Assembly: GCA_030689845.1 (NCBI GenBank)
Contig: JAUYHV010000184.1
Span: 1 to 13,331, forward strand
DNA: 13,331 nt
Reading direction: 5' to 3'
Source of the DNA: Dehalococcoidia bacterium
GTDB taxonomy: Bacteria > Chloroflexota > Dehalococcoidia > JACQUA01
Shown piece after piece: positions 7,681 to 13,331 of the stretch (position 1 is the first letter of the stretch; each line of letters starts with the position of its first letter). Both the position numbers and the translations under genes were made by a program. Under the pieces are notes generated by a model that was not told the origin of the DNA, made no database searches, and saw only the letters and a list, made by a program, of their open reading frames with translations.

Positions 7681-7692
7681 GCTATTTCTCCT
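7678..7692 (-). promoter_or_regulatory. ribosome-binding site setting an ATT start for carB
   Basis: Read on the minus strand, AGGAG (7692-7688) is followed by the seven-base spacer AAATAGC and then ATT at 7680-7678. The spacing is ideal for initiation, and the downstream codons encode the conserved CarB N-terminus. An in-frame TAG just upstream excludes a start further back. Confidence 0.7.
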
Positions 7693-7737
7693 AAACTAAA
7701 TTACGTGAAAAAAAGAAAAAGTTTCTTTCAGGTCTCC

Positions 7738-8223
7738 TCAATATTCCGTAAGGAGAGACAGCCCTCTTTCACTTATTAACATAACCCTGGTGCGGGTAAG
7801 CCTGGAGGCTATCAATTTCGCTACGGATTTCATTATCTCGAATCCCATGGCGGTATCCTGCTTTAATATCTCGAGGAGTTTTGGGGAGTCGATGGTTACC
7901 AGTTTGGAAGCGTCCATACACAAAGCGCTCAGCGTGAACACATGCGGGTCGATCAGGGACGACCACCCCAGGGCCTCTCCTTTTGTGAGAGCGTCCACAG
8001 TTGCCAACCGTGCCGGCTGGTTGCCGCCCATATTAATTTTCATTTCGAGCGCCACTTTTCCCTCTTCAACTATGTACAGGTTCCTGGCTTGACTCCCTTC
8101 CTTGAAAAGAATGGAGCCGGCCGGATAGGATTTCTCCCCGGCGATAGCGGCTATTTTTTGTAACTGGGACTCACTTAATCCCCGGAAAATCTCTGATTCT
8201 TTTAAGAAATTTATGGAAACCAT
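7738..8223 (-). CDS. stand-alone cyclic-nucleotide-binding-domain protein (CRP-like, no HTH)
   Basis: This 161-residue protein is essentially one CRP/FNR-type cNMP-binding beta-barrel plus a C-terminal helix. Domain signs are FRGLSESQLQKIA (13-25), YPAGSILFKEGSQARNLYIV (33-52), EEGKVALEM (53-61) and GEALGWSSL (82-90). The phosphate-binding cassette reads IDPHVFTLSA (91-100): the Arg-Ser/Thr pair that contacts the cyclic phosphate in CRP is not present, so classical cAMP binding is doubtful. The helix around 127-150 (FEIMKSVAKLIASRL...) resembles the CRP dimerisation helix, but the protein ends before any helix-turn-helix, so it is unlikely to be a transcription factor by itself. GGAGG (8231-8235) precedes the ATG by about nine bases. 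It lies between carA (39 bases) and carB (57 bases) on the same strand, which suggests a role tied to pyrimidine or carbamoyl-phosphate metabolism; that is inference. Confidence 0.87.
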   Translation of the reverse strand: MVSINFLKESEIFRGLSESQLQKIAAIAGEKSYPAGSILFKEGSQARNLYIVEEGKVALEMKINMGGNQPARLATVDALTKGEALGWSSLIDPHVFTLSALCMDASKLVTIDSPKLLEILKQDTAMGFEIMKSVAKLIASRLTRTRVMLISERGLSLLTEY

Positions 8224-8262
8224 AATTTATTACCTCCGGTTAAAAATGCTCTGGTTATGCAA

Positions 8263-9375
8263 TTATTTTGCCTGCTTTATCAGACTGACAAAACGTTCGA
8301 AGAGGTAGACGTTATCCATGGGTCCGGGCGAAGCTTCGGAATGGTACTGGATAGAAAGGATAGGCAGATCCCTGTGGACGAAACCTTCAACGGTGCCGTC
8401 ATTCAGGTTGACATGGCTGACCTCCAGCCCTCCCTTTATGCTGTCCGCGTCAACAGCAAACCCGTGGTTCTGCGCGGTAATGTGGACTCTTCCCGTGAGG
8501 AGATCCTTTACGGGGTGATTGGCACCCCTGTGGCCGAACTTGAGTTTAAAAGTGTTACCTTCGAAAACCCGTCCCAGCAACTGGTGTCCCAGGCATATTC
8601 CCATGATGGGTTTTTTCCCGACGATTTGCCGCAGGGTTTCTTCGGCAGCGCCGAGAAGAGCGGGGTTACCCGGCCCGGGGGAAAAAAGTATCCCGTCCGG
8701 CTGTAGTTTCAGAATGTCTCCGGCAGAGGCCGAAACAGGCACAACCGTCACCGAGCAGCCGTGTTGTTGCAGCAGGCGGAGGATATTGTATTTCAGGCCG
8801 AGGTCCACGGCGACAACCATGTATGCCGGGGTGAAATCTTTATTCGGCACCGGGTCCTGCCACCGGTATGACTCCTTCACACTTACTTCGTTAACGAAAT
8901 CGGTGTTGTCGTAATCCGGCAAACCGGCTAACCTGGACTGCATTTCACCGGCTGATAGAGAACCGGATAACATGCCCATCATCACACCGGTTATCCTGAG
9001 CTTTCTTGTTAAAGCCCTGGTATCAATGCCTCCGATACCCGGGATGCCGTTTTCCTGGAGGTACTGGTGCAGCGTTTTCTCCGACTGCCAGTGGCTGGGC
9101 TGGTAGCAGTCTTCCCTTACCACGAAACCCCGGACCTGGATTTTCCTGGACTCTACATCACTTGCATTGATACCGTAATTACCTACGAGGGGATAAGTAG
9201 GTACGACGATTTGACCGCCGTAAGAGGGGTCGGTCAACATTTCCTGGTAACCGGTCATGCTCGTATTGAAGACAACCTCACCATAGGCATCGCCGGCAGC
9301 CCCAAAAGAATACCCCTCATAGATGGTTCCGTCGGCCAGGGCCAGGATAGCCGGTCGGGAAGAATTGGGATTCAT
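8263..9375 (-). CDS. carA: carbamoyl-phosphate synthase small (glutaminase) subunit
   Basis: CarA hydrolyses glutamine and passes ammonia to CarB. At 370 residues it is full length. The N-terminal CPSase small-chain domain shows GEVVFNTSMTGYQEMLTDPSY-type sequence (about 32-52) and GIGGIDTRALTR (113-124). The C-terminal class I glutamine amidotransferase domain has FSPGPGNP (231-238), the nucleophile Cys261 in GICLGHQLLG, and the His345/Glu347 pair in QYHSEASPGP. All catalytic residues are intact. Its ATG shares one base with the pyrC stop (TAATG at 9377-9373), with GGAAG about ten bases upstream, so translational coupling is expected. It is separated from carB by the cNMP-domain gene, unlike the usual direct carA-carB junction. 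Confidence 0.97.
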   Translation of the reverse strand: MNPNSSRPAILALADGTIYEGYSFGAAGDAYGEVVFNTSMTGYQEMLTDPSYGGQIVVPTYPLVGNYGINASDVESRKIQVRGFVVREDCYQPSHWQSEKTLHQYLQENGIPGIGGIDTRALTRKLRITGVMMGMLSGSLSAGEMQSRLAGLPDYDNTDFVNEVSVKESYRWQDPVPNKDFTPAYMVVAVDLGLKYNILRLLQQHGCSVTVVPVSASAGDILKLQPDGILFSPGPGNPALLGAAEETLRQIVGKKPIMGICLGHQLLGRVFEGNTFKLKFGHRGANHPVKDLLTGRVHITAQNHGFAVDADSIKGGLEVSHVNLNDGTVEGFVHRDLPILSIQYHSEASPGPMDNVYLFERFVSLIKQAK

Positions 9376-10769
9376 TATACTTTAACTTCCGTTCGAATAT
9401 TTTTGTCTATATAAGTTATTTTCCCGCCGACCAGGGTCATCATCACTTTGCCTTTCAATTTGCAGCCTTTAAGAGGAGTATTTTTCCCCAGGGAAAAAAG
9501 GCGGTCCGGGTCCACAATCCATTCCATTTCAGGATTGAATACGGTGACATCGGCTTCGTTTCCGGGCTTAAAACCGTTTTGGCCGGAGCAGGACTTACCC
9601 AGCACCGCTACGGGCCCGGAGGTAAGTTTCGATATTAAGCCGGCAAGGCTTATGTCCCCCCGCCGGACAAGTAAAAGGAGGCTGGCCAGGGCTGTTTCAA
9701 GGCCGCTGATACCAAATTCCGCCTTATCGAACTCGCATTCCTTACCTGTCCTGGTGTGAGGGGCATGGTCGGTGGCTATGGCGTCTATAACCCCGGTGTT
9801 CAGGCCTTTGATAAGGGCAGCGATATCTTCCCCGGTACGCAGGGGCGGGTTCACCTTGGCGTTAGTATCGTAAGCGTTTAAACCCAGGAAAACGCTGTCT
9901 TCTACCATTCCGTCCTTCCTGCCTGTGACCCATTCTTCCGTCATGGTAAGGTGGTGGGGGGTAACTTCTGCGGTTACAAGCAGCCCTTCCTCTTTAGCCT
10001 GCCGGACGAGTTCAACGGAGCGGGCGGTGCTTAGGTGGGCCAGGTGTAGGCGGCCCCCGGTTAGCCTGGCCAGGGCAATGTCCCGCTCGACCATGCTTTC
10101 CTCGGCAGCGCCCGGCATGCCCCTGAGTCCCAGGGAAGCTGCTACCTTCCCTTCGTTCATGACCCCCCCCTTTGAAAGGGATAAATCCTCGCAATGGTCG
10201 ATTACCGGCAGGTCAAAAGCCCGGCTGTATTCCAGGGCGTGGCGCATAAGGGAGGAATTGTGGACGGGGGAGCCGTCATCACTGAACCCCACGACCCCGG
10301 CCCCGGCCAGTTCTCCCATCTCGGCCAGTTCGGTCCCTTTTCTTCCCTTGGTTATACATCCGATAGGCCGGATCCTGGTGGAACCGGCGTCTGAAGATTT
10401 CCTCAATATATATTCAACCGTTGCGGCTCTGTCAATGGAAGGTTCCGTGTTGGGCATACAGCATAGGGTTGTAAAGCCGCCTGCAGCGCCGGCCATGGCT
10501 CCTGTGGCAATGGTCTCCTTATCTTCGAAGCCGGGTTCCCGGAGATGGGTGTGTAAATCTATGAAACCGGGACAGACTATCAGGCCTGAAGCGTCTATGC
10601 GCAGGAGGTCTTTGCCCGGAGCGGCGCGTATTTCCCTGTCCACCTGCTCTATTTTCCCCTTGAGGATTAACAGGTCCCCCGTCATGTCCAGGCCGGCCCA
10701 GGGGTCCACGATGCGTCCACCTTTGATCAGGATTCTCCCGGGAGCCAGTTTATTTACCGAAGCTGCCAT
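9375..10769 (-). CDS. pyrC: dihydroorotase (class I)
   Basis: PyrC cyclises carbamoyl aspartate to dihydroorotate, the third pathway step. The 464-residue length is somewhat above the usual 425-440. Binuclear zinc-site residues are visible: DLHTHLREPG (71-80; His73, His75), SDDGSPV (Asp164/Asp165), DHCED (His192), HLAHLST (His245) and ATDHAPH (Asp334). CMPNTEP (104-110) contributes to substrate binding in this family. This is the class I type found in Gram-positive bacteria, distinct from the shorter E. coli PyrC. The first ten or so residues overlap the end of pyrB by 20 bases; GGGGACG lies just before the ATG inside the pyrB coding region, so the two are coupled. The adjacent pyrB raises the possibility of a PyrB-PyrC complex as described for Aquifex, which the sequence cannot show. 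Confidence 0.97.
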   Translation of the reverse strand: MAASVNKLAPGRILIKGGRIVDPWAGLDMTGDLLILKGKIEQVDREIRAAPGKDLLRIDASGLIVCPGFIDLHTHLREPGFEDKETIATGAMAGAAGGFTTLCCMPNTEPSIDRAATVEYILRKSSDAGSTRIRPIGCITKGRKGTELAEMGELAGAGVVGFSDDGSPVHNSSLMRHALEYSRAFDLPVIDHCEDLSLSKGGVMNEGKVAASLGLRGMPGAAEESMVERDIALARLTGGRLHLAHLSTARSVELVRQAKEEGLLVTAEVTPHHLTMTEEWVTGRKDGMVEDSVFLGLNAYDTNAKVNPPLRTGEDIAALIKGLNTGVIDAIATDHAPHTRTGKECEFDKAEFGISGLETALASLLLLVRRGDISLAGLISKLTSGPVAVLGKSCSGQNGFKPGNEADVTVFNPEMEWIVDPDRLFSLGKNTPLKGCKLKGKVMMTLVGGKITYIDKNIRTEVKV

Positions 10770-11772
10770 AACTCGTCCCCAGTAATACTAAAGTAAGGAG
10801 GGCCATTCTCACGGCTACCCCGTTGGCTACCTGTTCCTCTACCACCGATTGCGGGCCGTGGGCCACTTCAGGAGATATTTCAATACCCTCGTTCATGGGA
10901 CCCGGGTGAAGCACGATAGCGCCGGGGTTTGCCCTGGAAAGCCTTTCAGGTGTTACCTGGTACATCCTTGAATATTCCCTGGTTGAGGGGAAAAGGCCCC
11001 CCTGCTGCCTCTCCAACTGGAGACGCAGGGGCATTACCACGTCACACCCCTGGATGGCCCTGTCCAGGTCGTATTCAAATTTAACCGCAGGGAAAGCGCC
11101 AGCCACCGGCATCAGGGTCGGGGGACCGCAGGCGATTACCCTGGCGCCCATCGCCGCAAGTCCGTGGATGTTGGACCTGGCCACCCGGCTGTGAAGGATG
11201 TCTCCGACAATTACTATTTTCAGGCCTTTCAGGCCGTTTTTATGCTTATGGATGGTGAACATGTCCAGCAGGGCCTGGGTTGGGTGGGCATGCCAGCCGT
11301 CCCCGGCGTTGATTACACTGCATTTGACATTTCGGGCGACAAAATAGGGAGCGCCCGAGCACTGGTGCCTCATTATGATTACGTCGGCGCCGAGGGACTG
11401 GATGGTGAGGACGGTATCGAGCAGTGATTCCCCTTTTTCGACGCTGCTGCCGGAAGCGGTTATGTTTATTACGTCGGCGCTGAGGGCCTTTGCAGCCAGG
11501 TCAAAAGAGGCCCGGGTCCTGGTGCTGGCTTCAAAAAACATGTTGACTATGGTTTTACTCCTGAGAGTAGGTACTTTTTTTATCTCTCTTCCGAGTATTT
11601 CCTCCATAGCCGTGGCATGGTTGAAAACCAGTTCAATTTCCTCGCGGCTGAGAATATCGGTGTCAAGGAGATGCCGGTGATGCCATTCCGTTTGGACAAC
11701 GGCATTTCCCGTGGTTCCCGACCTTTTTTCAATTTCCCGGTTCTGTTTCCGGTGTCCGGAGCTTACTGTCAT
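10750..11772 (-). CDS. pyrB: aspartate carbamoyltransferase catalytic subunit
   Basis: PyrB condenses carbamoyl phosphate and aspartate, the committed step. The signature FFEASTRTRASFDLAA (79-94) contains the carbamoyl-phosphate loop STRTR; downstream are VEKGESLLDT, MRHQCSGAP, HPTQALLDMF, LRLQLERQ for aspartate binding and LHPGPMNEG near the C-terminus. No regulatory subunit gene (pyrI) is adjacent, as usual in PyrR-controlled operons. At 340 residues it is about 30 longer than most relatives: conserved similarity begins only at EWHHRHLL (29-36). The ATG at 11772 is the only conventional start in that region, and its Shine-Dalgarno is weak (GAAAG about 14 bases upstream), so the true N-terminus is uncertain. 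The gene follows pyrR by 52 bases with no attenuator in between. Confidence 0.96.
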   Translation of the reverse strand: MTVSSGHRKQNREIEKRSGTTGNAVVQTEWHHRHLLDTDILSREEIELVFNHATAMEEILGREIKKVPTLRSKTIVNMFFEASTRTRASFDLAAKALSADVINITASGSSVEKGESLLDTVLTIQSLGADVIIMRHQCSGAPYFVARNVKCSVINAGDGWHAHPTQALLDMFTIHKHKNGLKGLKIVIVGDILHSRVARSNIHGLAAMGARVIACGPPTLMPVAGAFPAVKFEYDLDRAIQGCDVVMPLRLQLERQQGGLFPSTREYSRMYQVTPERLSRANPGAIVLHPGPMNEGIEISPEVAHGPQSVVEEQVANGVAVRMALLTLVLLGTSYGSFGK

Positions 11773-11824
11773 AAGGAAAATAACTTTCTGTTTACTCTTA
11801 ACCGGTCCTGTAATATTAACATTA

Positions 11825-12364
11825 TTACCTGGATTCCCTGATAATAACGACCTCTTCCGTTCCGTCGATATCGCGCAGTTTCACCGCAACATCCTCATCC
11901 CGGGAAGTAGGGACATTTTTCCCCACGTAATCGGCCCGGATGGGAAGTTCCCGGTGTCCTCTATCGACCAGGACGGCTAACTGTATGGAATAGGGTCGTC
12001 CCAGGTCGACGAGTTCGTCCAGGGCTGCTCTGATACTGCGCCCGGTAAACAGCACGTCGTCCACCAGGATTAAACGTTTTCCTGCGATGTTGGTAGGCAC
12101 GCTGGTCGGGTGAACTTCAGCCTGTAGCCCCCTGGAGGAGAGGTCGTCACGGTACAGGCTTATATCCAGGGCGCCGACGGGGATATCCACTTTTTCAAAC
12201 TCCTTTATTCTCCTGGCCAGGCGGTGGGCCAGGGGAACTCCTCTGGTATGCATTCCTATAAAAACCAGGTCCTGGCAGCCCTGGTTTCTTTCCACGATTT
12301 CGTGGGCGATGCGCGAAATAGCCCGCCGCATGTCTGCCTCGGTCATGATGATTTTTTCGGCCAT
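11825..12364 (-). CDS. pyrR: PyrR, pyr operon RNA-binding attenuator / uracil phosphoribosyltransferase
   Basis: PyrR binds pyr leader RNA when UMP/UTP is high and promotes termination; most homologues also have uracil phosphoribosyltransferase activity. The 179-residue product has the phosphoribosyltransferase fold with the PRPP motif LILVDDVLFTGRS (about 96-108), GMHTRGVPLA (about 37-46), LYRDDLSSRG for RNA/nucleotide contacts, and a VDRGHRELPI block typical of PyrR. The start at ATG 12364 (MAEKIIMTEADM) matches the family length and has AAGGGG eight bases upstream; the same frame extends to a TTG at 12389-12391, but that would translate the terminator hairpin. The Shine-Dalgarno lies in the 3' arm of the attenuator terminator, so terminator folding would also hide it. 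It is first in the operon and therefore autoregulated. Confidence 0.96.
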   Translation of the reverse strand: MAEKIIMTEADMRRAISRIAHEIVERNQGCQDLVFIGMHTRGVPLAHRLARRIKEFEKVDIPVGALDISLYRDDLSSRGLQAEVHPTSVPTNIAGKRLILVDDVLFTGRSIRAALDELVDLGRPYSIQLAVLVDRGHRELPIRADYVGKNVPTSRDEDVAVKLRDIDGTEEVVIIRESR

Positions 12365-12398
12365 AAAAAAAACCCCTTGCGCGGGCGGCAAGGGGTTT
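12365..12398 (-). terminator. PyrR-controlled intrinsic terminator (attenuator)
   Basis: On the minus strand AAACCCCTTGC (12398-12388) pairs perfectly with GCAAGGGGTTT (12380-12370), 11 bp, around loop CGCCCGC, followed directly by T bases to 12365. It lies immediately before the pyrR ATG and would stop transcription of the whole pyr operon. Confidence 0.93.
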
Positions 12399-12469
12399 CC
12401 ACTTTCGTTTGCTAAGGTTTTAAGAAGCTTTATTCTTTTCCCGACAACCCATCCCGGTTTCCCCTTGCC
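12387..12469 (-). promoter_or_regulatory. antiterminator pairing of the pyr leader
   Basis: GGCAAGGGG (12469-12461) is perfectly complementary, over 9 bp, to CCCCTTGCC (12395-12387), the left arm of the terminator. Pairing of these two segments would prevent terminator formation. The first segment also abuts the PyrR-binding hairpin, so PyrR binding should release the terminator arm. Confidence 0.8.
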
Positions 12470-12483
12470 AGCCTCACTGGACT
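12470..12483 (-). promoter_or_regulatory. PyrR-binding (anti-antiterminator) motif
   Basis: AGTCCAGTGAGGCT matches the known PyrR binding consensus ARUCCNGNGAGGYU at all 14 positions. CAG/CTG and CC/GG flank the loop in the expected bulged hairpin, and CCTT (12493-12490) can pair with AAGG (12466-12463) to extend the stem. High UMP with PyrR would stabilise this fold and favour termination. Confidence 0.92.
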
Positions 12484-12536
12484 GACTTAAAGGTTCAACG
12501 GCTGCCCCACCGCTGAATATTTTTTCAATTTCATAT

Positions 12537-12566
12537 ATTATACCGGAGACCCGGAGAAAAATGCAA
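12537..12566 (-). promoter_or_regulatory. pyr operon promoter
   Basis: Minus-strand TTGCAT (12566-12561) and a perfect TATAAT (12542-12537) are separated by 18 bases. Transcription would start near 12530, giving a leader of about 165 bases that contains the complete PyrR attenuator before pyrR. Confidence 0.8.
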
Positions 12567-12634
12567 GAGGGTGTACTCCTTGGTTCTCTTTACTTATGGT
12601 GTATTTTAAGGGAAATAACTAAAAATTCAGGAGC

Positions 12635-12653
12635 ATACTACAGGTAGTAGTAT
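12635..12653. repeat. 7-bp perfect inverted repeat, possible operator
   Basis: ATACTAC (12635-12641) and GTAGTAT (12647-12653) form a perfect inverted repeat around AGGTA. It sits upstream of a Shine-Dalgarno (GGGAGG, 12661-12666) and ATG at 12674, in the position of an operator. The ACTA...TAGT half-sites resemble those used by dimeric repressors such as BlaI/MecI/CopY, but no specific regulator can be assigned. Confidence 0.45.
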
Positions 12654-12673
12654 CTAAAACGGGAGGTTATAAA

Positions 12674-12793
12674 ATGTATAAACATACTGTAAAATTATTG
12701 TCGGTAGGTATTGAAAAAAAGAAGAGAGACCGTGCAATATATGTAAACACTAACAAAAAACATATTGCGAAGGAGGTCTCTCTTAATGAATAG
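12674..12793 (+). CDS. possible small or truncated open frame at the insertion-sequence boundary
   Basis: This 39-codon open frame starts at ATG 12674, with GGGAGG seven bases upstream, and ends at TAG 12791-12793, overlapping the transposase start by eight bases. The product (MYKHTVKLLSV...) is not recognised; its C-terminal half is translated through the hairpin of the insertion sequence. It may be the 5' remnant of a gene interrupted by the element, an element-encoded leader peptide, or chance. Confidence 0.25.
   Translation: MYKHTVKLLSVGIEKKKRDRAIYVNTNKKHIAKEVSLNE
12722..12784 (+). promoter_or_regulatory. hairpin covering the transposase ribosome-binding site
   Basis: AAGAGAGACC (12722-12731) pairs perfectly with GGTCTCTCTT (12775-12784), and inside it GCAATAT (12734-12740) with ATATTGC (12762-12768). 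The Shine-Dalgarno AAGGAGG (12770-12776) lies between the two right-hand arms, with its last two G bases inside the outer stem, and the ATG follows at 12786. In a read-through transcript this fold should limit transposase translation. Confidence 0.7.
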
Positions 12794-13331
12794 TTTACCC
12801 CAAGATATAGAAGGACTCAAGCAGGTAGTACAAGGATTGGAAAACGTAGTATGGGAATGGGCATTAGAGCAAGGAAAGAAAGCATTGAAGGCAATGTGGG
12901 AAGCAATAGATAAAGTTCTTATGCAAGAGTATGGAAGAGAACTGGCCGTGGAACATCTCAGACCGGTCACCTACACCACCCTGTTGGGGGATGTAAGAGT
13001 TAAAAGACGCCAATGCCTGGACAAAGCCAGAGGGAAGTATCGCTATCCGCTGGACGAATTATTAGGTATGGGGGAAAAAGATCATGTCACCCGCAATGCC
13101 AGGCAACGGATTCTTAAATTAGCGGCCATAATGTCCTTTCGCCAGTCTGAGGAGGTACTGGAGGACACGCCCATAAATCTATCTCACCAAGGTATCTGGA
13201 ACCAGGTAAAGAAGGCCGCCGAACCCCACCTTGAGGAGAGGGACAAAAGGATAAAGCATTTTCTGGAGACAGGAGAACTACCTGAAAGTGAAGGGAAAAA
13301 GGTAACCAACCTGGTGACAGAGGGAGACGGG
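12786..13331 (+). CDS. ISLre2/UPF0236 family transposase, N-terminal part
   Basis: The frame begins at ATG 12786 (AAGGAGG nine bases upstream) and stays open for 182 codons to the window edge, so the C-terminus is missing. The sequence matches the UPF0236/ISLre2 transposase family: an N-terminal helical region with WEWALEQGKKALKAMW, then RPVTYTTLLGDVRVKRRQC (a beta segment typical of the family), a DEL(L)G block, a helix-turn-helix-like region around RILKLAAIMSFRQSEEVL...LSHQGIWNQVKK, and a charged segment ending in EGDG at the extreme edge. In this family that EGDG contributes an acidic residue of the DDE-like catalytic core. No stop or frameshift is seen in the visible part. Translation is probably kept low by the hairpin at 12722-12784. 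Confidence 0.88.
   Translation, partial: MNSLPQDIEGLKQVVQGLENVVWEWALEQGKKALKAMWEAIDKVLMQEYGRELAVEHLRPVTYTTLLGDVRVKRRQCLDKARGKYRYPLDELLGMGEKDHVTRNARQRILKLAAIMSFRQSEEVLEDTPINLSHQGIWNQVKKAAEPHLEERDKRIKHFLETGELPESEGKKVTNLVTEGDG

Larger units (their letters stand above)
12722..13331 (+). mobile_element. ISLre2-type insertion sequence, left part
   Basis: The transposase gene and its upstream hairpin mark the left part of an insertion sequence that continues past the right edge. The exact left terminus cannot be set without the right end; it probably lies between about 12690 and 12722. It is inserted upstream of, and divergent from, the pyr promoter. Confidence 0.7.

Noticed and set aside
7693..7737. 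A/T-rich GAAAGAAA/TTTCTTT fold with a T-run between the cNMP-domain gene and carB as a terminator
   Set aside because: The stem is made almost only of A-T pairs and too weak to act as an intrinsic terminator; carB also needs read-through from this operon.
9925..10785. Long rightward open frame opposite pyrC
   Set aside because: Low-complexity Ser/Arg/Pro-rich shadow of a G+C-rich gene with a complete set of dihydroorotase motifs on the other strand.
11773..11824. Possible second PyrR attenuator between pyrR and pyrB, as in Bacillus
   Set aside because: The gap is only 52 bases and contains neither the PyrR consensus nor a GC-rich hairpin with a T-run.
12365..12391. TTG start for pyrR
   Set aside because: It would translate the terminator hairpin and T-run; ATG 12364 has AAGGGG at proper spacing and the family length.

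Overview
This 13.3 kb window most likely comes from a low-to-mid G+C Firmicute of the Clostridia/Peptococcaceae type. The evidence is a PyrR-regulated pyrimidine operon with a textbook RNA attenuator, a PyrK-type iron-sulphur flavoprotein, a LiaI/LiaF-like small membrane protein and an ISLre2/UPF0236-type transposase. The genus cannot be fixed from the sequence alone.

Layout, left to right. (1) Positions 1-1400 are an AT-richer accessory stretch. It holds the 3' part of a DUF262/DUF1524 (GmrSD-like, HNH) protein cut by the window edge, and a small orphan protein with a CxxC/HxC putative metal site. (2) Positions 1470-3031 read rightward from a good extended -10 promoter: a tiny two-pass membrane protein, four tRNA genes (Leu-GAG, Gly-GCC, Cys-GCA, Leu-UAA) and a metallo-beta-lactamase-fold hydrolase starting 21 bases after the last tRNA. 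(3) Positions 3080-12566 are one long leftward unit: promoter, PyrR attenuator, pyrR, pyrB, pyrC, carA, a cyclic-nucleotide-binding-domain protein, carB, pyrK and a YjbQ-family gene. (4) Positions 12600-13331 hold a palindrome, an orphan translation start and the left part of an ISLre2-type insertion sequence running off the right edge.

The leftward genes encode the first three steps of de novo UMP synthesis (carbamoyl phosphate, carbamoyl aspartate, dihydroorotate) plus the electron-transfer subunit of dihydroorotate dehydrogenase. PyrR is expected to sense UMP/UTP and bind the leader RNA, folding it into the terminator. Partners expected in the classical operon (pyrD, pyrF, pyrE) are absent; the unit ends with pyrK and yjbQ.

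The points most worth a second look are: carB has no ATG/GTG/TTG start that would keep its N-terminal nucleotide-binding motif, but has an ideally spaced Shine-Dalgarno before an ATT codon; a regulatory-looking cNMP-domain protein without DNA-binding domain sits between the two carbamoyl-phosphate synthetase subunit genes; the pyrR ribosome-binding site lies inside the attenuator terminator stem; and the transposase ribosome-binding site lies in a strong hairpin. I found no CRISPR array, rRNA or clearly new multi-gene system.
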